A program made the position numbers and the translations under genes. This document shows positions 30,639-39,655 of a stretch of DNA of 60,477 nucleotides, one piece after another. Under the pieces are notes generated by a model, which was not told the DNA's origin, did no database searches, and was given only the letters and a program-made list of their open reading frames with translations. The first letter of the stretch is position 1. Every line of letters starts with the position of its first letter. This DNA comes from Thalassococcus profundi (GTDB taxonomy: Bacteria > Pseudomonadota > Alphaproteobacteria > Rhodobacterales > Rhodobacteraceae): positions 1-60,477 of the forward strand of contig NZ_QPMK01000001.1 in assembly GCF_003344785.1 (NCBI RefSeq), read 5' to 3'.

Positions 30639-30663
30639 GGCCGGACCCGTGGCGGGCCCGGCC
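30639..30663 (-). terminator. Terminator of the GMC oxidoreductase operon
   Basis: On the minus strand GGCCGGGCCCG pairs with CGGGTCCGGCC over a 3-base loop, with one G-T wobble, and TTTCTTG follows. It lies 42 bases after the stop of the GMC gene. Confidence 0.75.
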
Positions 30664-30704
30664 TAAGGATCGTCAGGGACCGGCGGACTTCGCCGCCCCG
30701 AGGA

Positions 30705-32276
30705 TCAGAGATTGCCGCGCGACATCTCGGACGCGATATGGTCGGCCTGGCGGATCGCCAGCGCCACGATGGTCAGCGTCGGGTTTTCCGCCGCCCCTGT
30801 GGTGAATTGCGACCCGTCCGAGACAAAGAGGTTCGACACGTCGTGGCTTTGTCCCCAGCGGTTGACCACGCCGTCGCGCGGGTTCTCGGACATCCGGTTG
30901 GTGCCCAGGTTGTGAGTCGACGGATAGGGCGGCGTCGGCATCGACCGGGTGGCCCCGACGGCGTCGTACATCGCCATGCCCTGCTTGTAGGCATGGGCGC
31001 GCATCGCCTTGTCGTTGGGGTGATCGCTGTAATGCACGTTGGCCACCGGCAGGCCGAACTGGTCTTTCACGTCCATGTTCAGCGTCACCCGGTTGGTTTC
31101 CTGCGGCATGTCCTCGCCGACGATCCACATGCCCGCCATGTTCTCGTAGTGATCGAGCGCGGTGGTGAATTCGCGTCCCCAGGCGCCCGGATCGAGGAAG
31201 GCCGCCATGAAAGGCAGGCCGAGGCTCAGGGTCTCGAGCTCGTAGCCGCCGACGAAGCCGCGGCTCGGATCGTGCCGCGCCTCGTCCTGGACGATGCCGG
31301 CCATGGTGGTGCCGCGCCACATCTTCACCGGCTTGTCGAAGATCGCGTAGACCGATCCCGTCAGGTGCCGCATGTAGTTGCGCCCGACCTGGCCCGAGGA
31401 GTTGGCCAAACCGTCCGGGAACATCGACGAGGCCGAGTTGAGCAGCAGCCGGGGCGACTCGAACGAGTTGCCCGCGACGGCCACGATCCGCGCCTTCTGC
31501 ATCTGCAAATTACCGTCCGCGTCGAAATACTCGACTCCCGTGACCTTGCCCGCGTCGTCGTGCAGGATGCGGGCCGCATGGGCCTTTTCCCGCACCTCGA
31601 GGTTGCCGGTCGCCTCGCCGCGCGGGATGTCGGTATAGGCGGCGGACCACTTGGCCCCCCATTTGCAGCCTTGGAAGCAGAACCCGGTCTGCTGGCAGGC
31701 CATGCGGTCGTCGTAATCGGCGGAGTTGATCGCCATGCGGCCGGTATGCACCTCGCCGTAGCCCAGCGCCTTGGCACCGGCCTCGAAGACCTTGAAGTTG
31801 TTGTTGCCCGGCAGCCCGGCGCGGTCGCCCGTGCGGGTCACGCCCAGCTTGGTCTCGGCCTTTTCGTACCAGGGCGCCATTTCGGCGGCGTCGATCGGCC
31901 AGTCGAGCAGGTTCGCGCCCTGCACGTCGCCGTAGTTGGTCTTGGCCTTCCATTCGTGGTCCTGGAACCGGATGGACGCCCCGGCCCAGTGGGTCGTGGT
32001 GCCGCCCACGGCCTTGACGATCCAGGCGGGCAGGCCGCTGAAATCCTTGGCCACGCGCCAGTCGCCCGACGTGGTGCGCGGGTCGAGCCAGGCCAGCTGG
32101 CCAAAGCTTTCCCACTCGTCGTTGACGTAATCCTCGGGCAGGTAGCGCCCGCCCGCTTCGAGCGCCACGACGCTGATGCCCTTCTGGGCCAGTTCGTTGG
32201 CCAGCACGCCGCCACCTGCGCCCGTGCCGATGATGACGACCACGGAGTCGTCGTTCAGATCAAATGGTGCAGCCAT
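30705..32276 (-). CDS. GMC family oxidoreductase
   Basis: The 523-residue flavoprotein has an N-terminal FAD motif GTGAGG at residues 17-22 and the C-terminal GMC signature with NLGTNRMSENP and LFVSDGSQFTTGAAENPTLTI. The GMC family oxidises alcohols, sugars or related compounds. In combination with the gluconate 2-dehydrogenase subunit-3-like gene directly upstream it resembles membrane sugar or sugar-acid dehydrogenases, which usually also need a cytochrome c subunit; none is present here. It lacks its own signal peptide and may be exported with its partner. Confidence 0.9.
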   Translation of the reverse strand: MAAPFDLNDDSVVVIIGTGAGGGVLANELAQKGISVVALEAGGRYLPEDYVNDEWESFGQLAWLDPRTTSGDWRVAKDFSGLPAWIVKAVGGTTTHWAGASIRFQDHEWKAKTNYGDVQGANLLDWPIDAAEMAPWYEKAETKLGVTRTGDRAGLPGNNNFKVFEAGAKALGYGEVHTGRMAINSADYDDRMACQQTGFCFQGCKWGAKWSAAYTDIPRGEATGNLEVREKAHAARILHDDAGKVTGVEYFDADGNLQMQKARIVAVAGNSFESPRLLLNSASSMFPDGLANSSGQVGRNYMRHLTGSVYAIFDKPVKMWRGTTMAGIVQDEARHDPSRGFVGGYELETLSLGLPFMAAFLDPGAWGREFTTALDHYENMAGMWIVGEDMPQETNRVTLNMDVKDQFGLPVANVHYSDHPNDKAMRAHAYKQGMAMYDAVGATRSMPTPPYPSTHNLGTNRMSENPRDGVVNRWGQSHDVSNLFVSDGSQFTTGAAENPTLTIVALAIRQADHIASEMSRGNL

Positions 32277-32301
32277 CTGAGTAATCCTCCCTCGCCCCGG
32301 A

Positions 32302-32826
32302 TCAGATCCAGGAAATGTCGTCGAAACCGCGCGTGATGTAGCCGCCCTGCGTGTAGGACTCGCCCTCGTAGCCGAAGATCGGCCAGACCGCCTTCTGGTT
32401 GTAGAGGCCGGTCACCAGCCCGCCGCGGACGGTCTGGAAGAACTCGCTGTCCTCCATGCCCCGCAGCAGGTCGACGCGATCCTTCTCCCACAGCACGTCG
32501 AGATAGCTGCCATAGCCCTTGCCGCGCGCGGCGGCGTTCAGCGACTCGATGCCCGCTTCGACGAAATCCACGCGTTGCGGATCGTCGTAGCCCTTGACCG
32601 CGACGACGTAATTCTCGTCCGGCACCTGGTCGTGCGGATAGATGTCCCGCGCCATCTGCACGAGCGTCGCCATCGTCTCGGGCTTCAGCGCGTCCATCTC
32701 GGTGGCCCAGGCGGCGTCCTTCGCCGTCAGGTATCCCGCACCCACAACGAAGCTGGCGCCGGCGGTCACGCCGCGCGACAGCAGCTCGCGCCGGGTCATG
32801 CCCCGAGGGGTCTGTGTCCTGGTCAT
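32302..32826 (-). CDS. Gluconate 2-dehydrogenase subunit 3 family protein with Tat signal
   Basis: The 174-residue protein begins with a twin-arginine motif (TRRELL, Arg12-Arg13) and a hydrophobic stretch, so it is probably exported folded through the Tat system, possibly carrying the GMC subunit with it. The rest, with ARDIYPHDQVPDENYV and QTVRGGLVTGLYNQKAVWPIFGY, is typical of the small subunit. It begins with a good GGGAGG ribosome site and lies 25 bases before the GMC gene. The longer frame upstream overlaps the glyoxalase gene and is spurious. Confidence 0.88.
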   Translation of the reverse strand: MTRTQTPRGMTRRELLSRGVTAGASFVVGAGYLTAKDAAWATEMDALKPETMATLVQMARDIYPHDQVPDENYVVAVKGYDDPQRVDFVEAGIESLNAAARGKGYGSYLDVLWEKDRVDLLRGMEDSEFFQTVRGGLVTGLYNQKAVWPIFGYEGESYTQGGYITRGFDDISWI

Positions 32827-32893
32827 GGTTGGTGTCCTCCCTGTCTGACCAATGCAAAAGCGGCGCGCAGGCTCCTCTTCCCGCGCGCCGGGA

Positions 32894-33289
32894 TCACTTG
32901 AAGCGGCCGGAGCGTTCCAGCACCTCGATCTGGTAGCCGTCCGGATCGGCCACGAAAAAGAACCGCCCGACAAGCGTGCCGCCGGGGGCGAATTCCACGA
33001 GCTTGCGTGGGGCGAGGCCCTCGGCCTCGAACCGGGCGTGTTCGGCGTCAAGGTCGTCGACCGACACCGCGAAGTGGCCGTAGCCGTTGCCCAGGTCATA
33101 CGGCGTGGTGGTGCCCTTGTTCACCGTCAGCTCGAGTTCGAAGTCGGATTCGGCGTTGCTGAGGTAGACCAGGGTGAAATCGTCGAAATCCAGCCGGTCC
33201 GCGATTTCCAGACCAAAGGCCTTGCGGTAGAACGCGACCGAGCGGTCCTCGTCCAGAACGCGGATCATGCTGTGTATGGCTTTGGCCAT
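32894..33289 (-). CDS. gloA: Lactoylglutathione lyase (glyoxalase I), VOC family
   Basis: Glyoxalase I converts the methylglyoxal-glutathione adduct to lactoylglutathione. The 131-residue protein has the four metal ligands in register with E. coli GloA: His6, Glu53, His72 and Glu122, within the two beta-alpha-beta-beta-beta modules of the VOC fold. It lies 67 bases upstream of the GMC/Tat pair on the same strand. Link to that operon is possible, as sugar-acid metabolism can generate methylglyoxal, but this is only inferred. A broader VOC function cannot be excluded. Confidence 0.85.
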   Translation of the reverse strand: MAKAIHSMIRVLDEDRSVAFYRKAFGLEIADRLDFDDFTLVYLSNAESDFELELTVNKGTTTPYDLGNGYGHFAVSVDDLDAEHARFEAEGLAPRKLVEFAPGGTLVGRFFFVADPDGYQIEVLERSGRFK

Positions 33290-33393
33290 TTTCCCTCCAG
33301 ACCGGTGAAGTTTTCTGACCGGTTCAGGATGGGCGCAGGGCGGCGTGCGCGGGTAGTAGGGGAATACTACAGCGCCAAAATCCTCGCAGGCGG

Positions 33394-33687
33394 CTATTCC
33401 GCTGCCACCAGGAGGTCGGCCCCGGAGCCGGATTTGGCCAGGTGAATGAGGCAGGTGGTTCGCAGCAGCGAGGTGAAGTTCTCGGGCTCGCCGCGCAGTT
33501 CCAGCACCTCGGCATGCAGTTTCGACAGGAAGCAGGGGGTCGATACACCCTCGGCCTCGGCGATCTCGTCTAGCGTGGCCCAAAAGGCGTTTTCCAGGCG
33601 GATGCTGGTGCTTTGCCCGTTGATCCGAAGCCTGCGCGTGGTGGAGGTGTATCGGGCCGGATCCTGTCCGGCAAAGACCTGGCACAT
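33394..33687 (-). CDS. Ribbon-helix-helix domain protein
   Basis: The 97-residue protein contains a ribbon-helix-helix_4 type domain: a basic strand STTRRLRINGQSTSIRLE is followed by the helices FWATLDEIAEAEGVS and FLSKLHAEVLEL. Such domains form dimers that can bind DNA. No toxin gene is adjacent, so a simple regulator is more likely than an antitoxin. The start at 33687 has AAAGGAG upstream. The C-terminal 30 residues are less conserved in form. It is transcribed alone or with the glyoxalase gene. Confidence 0.78.
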   Translation of the reverse strand: MCQVFAGQDPARYTSTTRRLRINGQSTSIRLENAFWATLDEIAEAEGVSTPCFLSKLHAEVLELRGEPENFTSLLRTTCLIHLAKSGSGADLLVAAE

Positions 33688-33830
33688 GAAACGCTCCTTT
33701 TCGATCACGCATGCGGACGACTGGTTTTCGGTCAGGCTGAAAAGATAGCCGCGGGCCGTCGTGCGAGTCAAAAGCGCGGCGCGCCCTATACGACCAAAGC
33801 ACTAGGCGCGCCCGGACACGCGGCGACCGG

Positions 33831-34709
33831 TCAGCGGTCGCGCAGGGCCAGGGTCGTCTCGCGCAGCCAGGCCACGAATTCCCGGCTCTTGCCGTTCCAG
33901 GCCCGGATTTCCTCGGGTCGGATGAGGTCGCCCACCACGGGCGACTGGGGGCACTTGCAGGCGTGCATCACCTCGTGGATCAGCAGCCCCTGCCGCAGCG
34001 TCGGCGACAGGCGGTTGGCGATCTGGTAGGCGCGGGAGTTCTGGCCGGGAAAAAAGATCGGCAGGACCGAGGCGCCGGAGCGCTGGATCATCTTGGCGGT
34101 GAAGGGGTTCCAGCCGGCCTCGACCGCCAGGCCGAACATCGTCTCGGACGCCGCCACGACGCCCGAGGGAAAGAGCACGATCACCCCGCCCTGGCGCAGC
34201 TGTTCCATGGCGCGGGCGCGCATCTCGAGTCCCTGCTCGCGGGCGTCGTCCTCGTGCGGGAAGGGCACGGGGATCATGAACTCCTCGATCTCCTTCACGC
34301 CGGTGAGCAGCGACCGGGTGAGGATCTTGTAGTCGGTGCGGACCCGGCCGATCAGTTCGGCCAGCACCATGCCGTCGACCAACCCGTGCGGATGATTGGC
34401 CACGACGATCACCGGCCCGGTGCGGGGGATGCGGGCGATCTGCTGTTCGGGCGTCCTCAGCTCGATCCCCATCAAATCCAGCGCCTGGCCGAAAAAGCCG
34501 TGCCCCTCGACCGGGCCCTGCCGTTCGAACCGGCGCACCAGACGCAAGAGCGGCAATTTGCCGGTCATCCATTCCAGCGTGCGGATGGTCAGCGATTTCC
34601 AGGGGTTGGTAAAGGTATTGGCATAGCTCAGCTTGCGCTTGTCATAGGGCGCGTGCTGCGGTTTCGGCGCGCCACTGCGCTGTGCGCTGGGATGGTACGA
34701 ATCCACCAT
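33831..34709 (-). CDS. Lysophospholipid acyltransferase family protein (PlsC-like)
   Basis: The 292-residue protein has the acyltransferase motif NHPHGLVDG at residues 105-113, a variant of NHxxxxD, and the second motif VIVLFPSGVVAASE. It should transfer an acyl chain to a lysophospholipid or related acceptor at the inner membrane. The first 60 residues include a Tyr/Lys-rich lead and no clear membrane helix. It follows the HPr gene on the same strand after 50 bases, and may be co-transcribed with the signalling cluster, although no functional link is obvious. Confidence 0.85.
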   Translation of the reverse strand: MVDSYHPSAQRSGAPKPQHAPYDKRKLSYANTFTNPWKSLTIRTLEWMTGKLPLLRLVRRFERQGPVEGHGFFGQALDLMGIELRTPEQQIARIPRTGPVIVVANHPHGLVDGMVLAELIGRVRTDYKILTRSLLTGVKEIEEFMIPVPFPHEDDAREQGLEMRARAMEQLRQGGVIVLFPSGVVAASETMFGLAVEAGWNPFTAKMIQRSGASVLPIFFPGQNSRAYQIANRLSPTLRQGLLIHEVMHACKCPQSPVVGDLIRPEEIRAWNGKSREFVAWLRETTLALRDR

Positions 34710-34759
34710 GGGGCGTGCGGCGTCCTGTCTTGCGGGCGGCCTGAAAGGCGCGGGGGCGG

Positions 34760-35038
34760 TCAGTTCTGCTCTCCAAAGCGGTCGGAAACCAGCGCGTCGA
34801 TGGCATCCGCCAACGCCGCGGCGTCCGGCCCGCGGGTTTGGACCTCAATAAAGGTTCCCTTGGAGGCTGCCAACATCAAAAGCCCCATGATGCTGTCGCC
34901 GCTGGCGCTCATCCCGTCCTTGCAGACCTCGGCCGTGGCATCGAATCCCTCCACCACCTCGACGAGCTTCGCCGAGGCCCGCGCATGCAGGCCCTTCTCG
35001 TTGATGATCTTCAGTTCGCGGGTCACGGTGTCGGTCAT
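34760..35038 (-). CDS. HPr family phosphocarrier protein (PTS-Ntr type)
   Basis: The 92-residue HPr carries the phosphorylatable His18 in GLHAR and a regulatory serine, Ser49, in GDSIMGLLML, which is the target of HprK. In alphaproteobacteria this protein relays phosphate from PtsP to EIIA-type proteins and regulates nitrogen, carbon and envelope responses rather than sugar uptake. It is the downstream member of the hprK-rapZ-IIA-HPr run. The start follows an A-rich region, with a 15-base gap from the EIIA stop. Confidence 0.95.
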   Translation of the reverse strand: MTDTVTRELKIINEKGLHARASAKLVEVVEGFDATAEVCKDGMSASGDSIMGLLMLAASKGTFIEVQTRGPDAAALADAIDALVSDRFGEQN

Positions 35039-35053
35039 GTGTAGTCCAGCAGG

Positions 35054-35479
35054 TCAGGAAGCACCGGGCGCGTCGCCCTGCGCAACGCCCCGGTGCGATA
35101 CGTTCTGGCTGTCGATATACTTGCGCCCGGCCTCAAGCGCAGCGCGCACGGCGTCAGGTACGCTCTTGTGGCGGGACTTCGCCAGCTTGATCAGCATCGG
35201 CAGGTTCATTCCGTAGAGGATGCGGCGGTCGTCGGGCCGACAGGCCAGAAGGCTGAGGTTCGACGGCGAGCCGCCGAACATGTCGGTCACCACGACGACG
35301 CCCTGGCCCTGGTCCACCGCGTCGGCAGCGGCGCAGATCTCGGCCTCCTTGGCGGGGCGGTCGTGGTCGGCGGCGATTGCGATGGCCTGCACGCCCGGCT
35401 GCACGCCCACCACATGCTCCATCGCCGACAGGTATTCGCCCGCCAGCCCGCCGTGCGCCACGATGACTATCCCGATCAC
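35054..35479 (-). CDS. PTS sugar transporter subunit IIA, mannose-family type (ManX-like)
   Basis: The 141-residue protein has the mannose-class EIIA fold and a likely phosphorylated His9 in VIVAHGG, plus the [12 protein letters not shown] segment. No EIIB or EIIC genes are near, so it works as a regulatory phosphate acceptor from HPr, as in other alphaproteobacterial clusters. Its start overlaps the rapZ stop by four bases (ATGA), which indicates translational coupling. Confidence 0.93.
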   Translation of the reverse strand: MIGIVIVAHGGLAGEYLSAMEHVVGVQPGVQAIAIAADHDRPAKEAEICAAADAVDQGQGVVVVTDMFGGSPSNLSLLACRPDDRRILYGMNLPMLIKLAKSRHKSVPDAVRAALEAGRKYIDSQNVSHRGVAQGDAPGAS

Positions 35480-36411
35480 CCCTGTGACCTTCCGCTTGTG
35501 CTCAGAACCCGCTCTGTCGCGGGCGCGATGCCGCGCCGCTCCAGCTCCCGATGCCTAATTGACACCCGCCAGCCTTTCTCTGCAAGGCCATGGGCGACCT
35601 TTTCCGTTACGGCAACCGACCGGTGTTGCCCCCCGGTACATCCGATCCCGACCGAAAAATGCGCCTTGCCCTCTGCCAGGCATGCGGGAAGCTGGAATGT
35701 CAGCAATCCCAGGACATGGTCGACGAACGGCGCAAAGCGGGCATCCTGTGCGATGTGGTCGGTCACCGCCGGGTCCAGCCCGGTCAATCCGCGCAGTTCG
35801 GCCTTCCAATAGGGATTGTCGAGAAACCGGCAGTCGAGCACCACGTCCACCCCATGCGGCAGGCCGCGCTTATAGGAGAACGAATGCACCGACACCGCCA
35901 TGCCGAGGCCCGTATCTGTGGCGAACCAGCCCTGCAATTCCGCGCGCAGATCGTGCGGCGTCAGTTCGGTGGTGTCGATCAGGATATCGGAACGCGCGCG
36001 CACCGGCTCGAGCAGGGCGATTTCACGGGCGATGCCCTCGGACGGCGAGGCATCGGGCGCCAGCGGATGGCGGCGCCGGGTTTCGGAATAGCGGCGCACC
36101 AGCACATCGGCGGCACAGTCGAGATACAGAAGCTCCAGTTGCATGCCGCCGACGACCGTCAGCCGGGCGTGCAGCGCCAGCAGGCCGTCGGGGGAAAAAT
36201 CGCGGTTCCGCACGTCAATCCCCAGCGCCATCGGCCGCGCCAGCGCCGGACCATCCAGCAGCCGGGGAATGAGGCTCACCGGCATGTTGTCGATCGCCTC
36301 GAAGCCGAAATCTTCGAGCGCGTTGATCGCAGTGGACCGCCCCGCGCCTGACGGGCCGGTGACCAGCACCACGCGCGGCGGATCGGCGGCGGGGGCAGAG
36401 GAGTGGGTCAT
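35476..36411 (-). CDS. rapZ: RNase adapter protein RapZ
   Basis: RapZ is a P-loop protein that in enterobacteria targets RNase E to the small RNA GlmZ and so tunes GlmS. The 311 residues have the Walker A GPSGAGRS at 19-26, the switch-like segment DVRNRDFS and the conserved C-terminal domain with [16 protein letters not shown]. In alphaproteobacteria the RNA partner is unknown. It overlaps hprK upstream and the EIIA gene downstream by four bases each, so the three proteins are likely made in fixed ratio. Confidence 0.95.
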   Translation of the reverse strand: MTHSSAPAADPPRVVLVTGPSGAGRSTAINALEDFGFEAIDNMPVSLIPRLLDGPALARPMALGIDVRNRDFSPDGLLALHARLTVVGGMQLELLYLDCAADVLVRRYSETRRRHPLAPDASPSEGIAREIALLEPVRARSDILIDTTELTPHDLRAELQGWFATDTGLGMAVSVHSFSYKRGLPHGVDVVLDCRFLDNPYWKAELRGLTGLDPAVTDHIAQDARFAPFVDHVLGLLTFQLPACLAEGKAHFSVGIGCTGGQHRSVAVTEKVAHGLAEKGWRVSIRHRELERRGIAPATERVLSTSGRSQG

Positions 36412-36833
36412 GATATTCGTCCTTTGCCCGTCAGATATTGCACGAGCGCGGCGGGAAAATATGCATGCGCAGAATTGTGAAGCAAAGGCAGTTCGCGGTC
36501 CAGCAGAAGGGTGGTCCGTTCGGGGGGCAACCTTTCCGTTTCCGTCTGATCGAGGTCGAGCACTGCCACCAGTACCGAGGGGTCCGCGACCTCGGCCTGC
36601 AACAGGCCCAGGCCCCGCGCCTCGATCAGGCCGCGGAGGGCGGCGGGGGCGGAGGGCGCGAGGCCGTCGCCGATCGCGGTCAGGATCACCCGGTCGTCGG
36701 ACACCAGCCGCGCGCCGCGCGCCATCATCTCGAGCGCCAGCGCCGATTTGCCGGCGCCGGACCGGCCGCGGATCAGGAGCGCACGCGGGCCGACGGCCAC
36801 GGCGGTGGCGTGCAGGATCAAAGGGTCAGGCAT
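36408..36833 (-). CDS. hprK: HPr kinase/phosphorylase, short alphaproteobacterial form
   Basis: HprK phosphorylates HPr on its regulatory serine. The 141 residues comprise only the C-terminal kinase domain of the roughly 310-residue Firmicutes enzyme, which is normal in alphaproteobacteria. Walker A is GRSGAGKS at 23-30, followed by LVSDDRV with the catalytic Asp. The start at 36833 was preferred over a GTG at 36857 because GAGG precedes it. It overlaps rapZ by four bases. The target, HPr Ser49, is encoded downstream in the same run. Confidence 0.92.
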   Translation of the reverse strand: MPDPLILHATAVAVGPRALLIRGRSGAGKSALALEMMARGARLVSDDRVILTAIGDGLAPSAPAALRGLIEARGLGLLQAEVADPSVLVAVLDLDQTETERLPPERTTLLLDRELPLLHNSAHAYFPAALVQYLTGKGRIS

Positions 36834-36869
36834 GCGGCTTGCCTCGGGCCGGGACACGGCAGGTCTCTA

Positions 36870-38573
36870 TCAGATCGGCAACCCGACGACAAAACGCGCG
36901 CCCAGCGGTTCCGAGGTCACGTCGGCTTCGGTCGGGCGGATGTTCTCGGCCCAGATCACGCCGCCATGGGCCTCCACGATCTGCTTGGAGATCGCCAGGC
37001 CGAGGCCGGAGTTGTTGCCGAAATCGGTCTCGGGCCGTTGCGAGTAGAAGCGCTTGAAAATCTTTGCCAGCGCCTCTTCGGGGATGCCGGGGCCGGTGTC
37101 CTCGACCACCACCAGCACGCGGTTCTCGCGGCGCCGCGCCCAGATGCGGATCGCGTCGCCATCCTCGCAGAAGGAAATCGCGTTGGTGATGAGGTTGACG
37201 AAGACCTGCGCCAGCCGCGCCTCGAGCCCCTGGATCTGGATCGGGCGCTGCGGCAGGTCGATGATGAACTCGATGCCCTGCTTCTTTGCATCCTCGCCCA
37301 GGTACTGCGCGAGGTTGTTCAGCATCTCCAGCAGGTTGAACGGCTGTTCCTCTTCCTTGACCAGTTCGGAATCGAGCCGCGACGCGTTGGAAATGTCGCT
37401 GACCAGGCGGTCGAGCCGGCGCACGTCGTGTTCGATCACGTTCAGGAGCTTGTCGCGGTGATCCTCTTTCTTGACGATGCGCAGGCTGCCGATGGCAGAG
37501 CGCAGGGAGGCCAGCGGGTTCTTGATCTCGTGCGCCACGTCGGCAGCGAATTGTTCGTTGCTGTCGATCCGGTCGTAGAGCGCGCCGACCATGCCGCGCA
37601 GCGCGCCCGACAGGCGCCCGATCTCGTCGGGGCGGGCGGTGAGGTCGGGGATGCGGATGCGGCCGGGCGCGACCGAGCGCTTGTTGCGGTCGCGGCCGAT
37701 CTCGGCGGCGTCGGCGAGGTCGGAGATCGGGTTGGCGATGGTCGAGGCCAGCACGATGCTCAGGCCGATGGACACCAGCGTGGCGATGACGAACATCTGC
37801 AGCACCCGTTCCCGTTCGGTGCGCACGGCAGCGTCGATCTCGACCGCGGCGCTTTCCAGCGCGACGATGCCCTGCAGCGTGTCGCCCTGCAGGATCGGGG
37901 TGAAGGCGGTAAAGATCGTCTCTCCGCGCGGGCCGCTGCCGGACTCGACGCGCGTCTGCATCGGATCGCCCGCTTCGATCATGCGGCGCAGGCGGTCCTC
38001 CTGCGACCGCGGCGCATCCTCTCCAAGCGCGCCGAACACTGCAGAGACCCGGTGCCAGAGACCGGCGAGAAAATCGGTGATGACGGCGTTCCGGTCGTCT
38101 TCGGCGGCCTCGGCGGTCTGGAAGACCGGCAGGGTGCCGACGGCCTCTCCGACCAGGAAATTGCCAGCGTCGAAGATCATCAGCTGCGCGCCTTCGCGCA
38201 GGTCGATGCCCGCGACCGTTGCCGAGACGTCGATGCCGTCGCTCGATGCCAGGCTGACCGGCGCGCCGCGCGGCAGCTGCGCCTCGAAGATGTCGGCGAT
38301 CAGTTCCGCTTCGGTCAGCATCGCGTTGGAGCGCTGTACCGCGAGCGTGTCGCGCGAGGAGTTGAGGTAGAGGATTCCGGCGACCAGCACGTTCAGCGCG
38401 ATGAGGTTGAAGGTGATGATCTTGCGCGTCAGCGGCGAGCGGTTGAGCGAAAACAGGCCGCGCCGCGCCCGGCTGGCCTGCAATTCCTTCTCGACCGTGC
38501 TGTCGGGGGCGATCCAGTCATCGCCCAGCACGACATCTGCATCCCTGCGTTCGCCGGGGACGTCATCGCGCAT
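36870..38573 (-). CDS. chvG: Sensor histidine kinase ChvG (ExoS-like)
   Basis: ChvG senses acid or envelope conditions and phosphorylates ChvI. With the start at 38573 it has 567 residues: transmembrane helices near 51-71 and 259-279, a periplasmic sensor domain between them, a HAMP region, the phosphorylated histidine in FAADVAHEIKNP (about His348) and the HATPase domain with NLITNAISF and GLGLAIS. This start has GAGAGG at good spacing. An earlier GTG at 38606 would overlap chvI by four bases, so the two genes are coupled or nearly so. Confidence 0.95.
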   Translation of the reverse strand: MRDDVPGERRDADVVLGDDWIAPDSTVEKELQASRARRGLFSLNRSPLTRKIITFNLIALNVLVAGILYLNSSRDTLAVQRSNAMLTEAELIADIFEAQLPRGAPVSLASSDGIDVSATVAGIDLREGAQLMIFDAGNFLVGEAVGTLPVFQTAEAAEDDRNAVITDFLAGLWHRVSAVFGALGEDAPRSQEDRLRRMIEAGDPMQTRVESGSGPRGETIFTAFTPILQGDTLQGIVALESAAVEIDAAVRTERERVLQMFVIATLVSIGLSIVLASTIANPISDLADAAEIGRDRNKRSVAPGRIRIPDLTARPDEIGRLSGALRGMVGALYDRIDSNEQFAADVAHEIKNPLASLRSAIGSLRIVKKEDHRDKLLNVIEHDVRRLDRLVSDISNASRLDSELVKEEEQPFNLLEMLNNLAQYLGEDAKKQGIEFIIDLPQRPIQIQGLEARLAQVFVNLITNAISFCEDGDAIRIWARRRENRVLVVVEDTGPGIPEEALAKIFKRFYSQRPETDFGNNSGLGLAISKQIVEAHGGVIWAENIRPTEADVTSEPLGARFVVGLPI

Positions 38574-38602
38574 GGTAATCCTCTCGGCCAGCGCCATGGA
38601 GA

Positions 38603-39304
38603 TCACTCTTCGTTATAACGGTACCCAATACCATAGAGCGTCTCGATCGCCGAGAAATCATCGTCGGCGCTGCGCATCTTCTTGCGCAGACGCTTGATGT
38701 GGCTGTCGATGGTCCGGTCGTCGACATAGACCTGGTCGTCATAGGCCACGTCCATCAGCTGGTCGCGCGACTTGACGAAGCCGGGGCGCTGCGCCAGCGC
38801 CTGCAGCAGCAGGAATTCGGTCACGGTCAGCGACACGTCCTGGCCCTTCCAGGTCACCGAATGGCGCAGCGGGTCCATGGTCAGCGACCCGCGGGTCATC
38901 AGCTTGGTCTCTTCGGTGTCGCCGACGATGTCGCCCGCCACCGCCTCCTGGCGGCGCAGCAGCGCGCGGATGCGTTCGACCAGCAGACGCTGCGAGAACG
39001 GTTTCTTGACGTAGTCGTCGGCGCCCATGCGCAGGCCCAGAACCTCGTCGATCTCGTCGTCCTTGGAGGTCAGGAAGATCACCGGCATCTTGGATTTCTG
39101 CCGCACGCGCTGCAGCAGGTCCATGCCGTCCATGCGCGGCATCTTGATGTCGAAGACTGCCATGTCCGGCAGCTTCTTGTTGAACGCATCCAGCGCCGCC
39201 TGACCGTCGTTATAGGTTTCGACCTCGAAGCCCTCTGCCTCCAGAGTCATGGACACCGACGTCAGGATATTCCTGTCGTCGTCCACCAGGGCGATTTTCG
39301 ACAT
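38603..39304 (-). CDS. chvI: Response regulator ChvI (OmpR family)
   Basis: The 233-residue regulator has the receiver domain with phosphorylated Asp52 in AVFDIKMP, the Lys in YVKKPF, and an OmpR-type winged-helix DNA-binding domain with [18 protein letters not shown]. It controls envelope, exopolysaccharide, motility or acid responses in relatives. It is divergently transcribed from pckA over a 351-base region, as in rhizobia and other alphaproteobacteria. Its upstream region contains a candidate promoter at 39348-39376. Confidence 0.97.
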   Translation of the reverse strand: MSKIALVDDDRNILTSVSMTLEAEGFEVETYNDGQAALDAFNKKLPDMAVFDIKMPRMDGMDLLQRVRQKSKMPVIFLTSKDDEIDEVLGLRMGADDYVKKPFSQRLLVERIRALLRRQEAVAGDIVGDTEETKLMTRGSLTMDPLRHSVTWKGQDVSLTVTEFLLLQALAQRPGFVKSRDQLMDVAYDDQVYVDDRTIDSHIKRLRKKMRSADDDFSAIETLYGIGYRYNEE

Positions 39305-39655
39305 GGTTGATTTCCTTCAACTGCTCTTGTTGCCTGTTTTTTTCCGCACTATGCGTTGTTTTCATCCTTGCAACAATAGCCAAGTGCGAATCAGCCAACG
39401 GTCCGCCGGTCATTGCAGCCGAAAATTCTCAAAGAATGACTAAATTGCCTCACCTTTCGCGGCGGGTGCGAAACTTGGTTGCGCTAAACCTTTTCCTGGT
39501 ATCGCTAACTGTGCGTTTGCGCGCTGTTCACCGTCGAAGACCCCGTGCTAAGACCGATACATTCGGACGTGTCCTGCGCCCGATGGCCCGCCCGAATTGT
39601 CGACCGCGGGCCCAGGAAGGATCGCCGCCTCACAGCGGCTACAGGAGCTTGGCAA
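39305..39655. other. Divergent chvI / pckA promoter region
   Basis: This 351-base region separates chvI from pckA. It is more AT-rich than its flanks, with a T-run near 39337. It holds a candidate chvI promoter at 39348-39376. For pckA the region around 39470-39510 (TTGGTTGCGC and TATCGC) could contain the promoter, but no good pair was found. I see no gene in it. Confidence 0.6.
39348..39376 (-). promoter_or_regulatory. Candidate promoter of chvI
   Basis: On the minus strand TTGTTG is followed by 17 bases and CATAGT, about 45 bases before the chvI start. The spacing is ideal and both hexamers match at most positions. Confidence 0.42.

Noticed and set aside
33394-33687. Antitoxin of a toxin-antitoxin pair
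   Set aside because: The ribbon-helix-helix domain would fit, but no toxin-like gene is adjacent.
36438-38618. Plus-strand open frame of 726 codons opposite hprK and chvG
   Set aside because: Shadow of two well supported genes.
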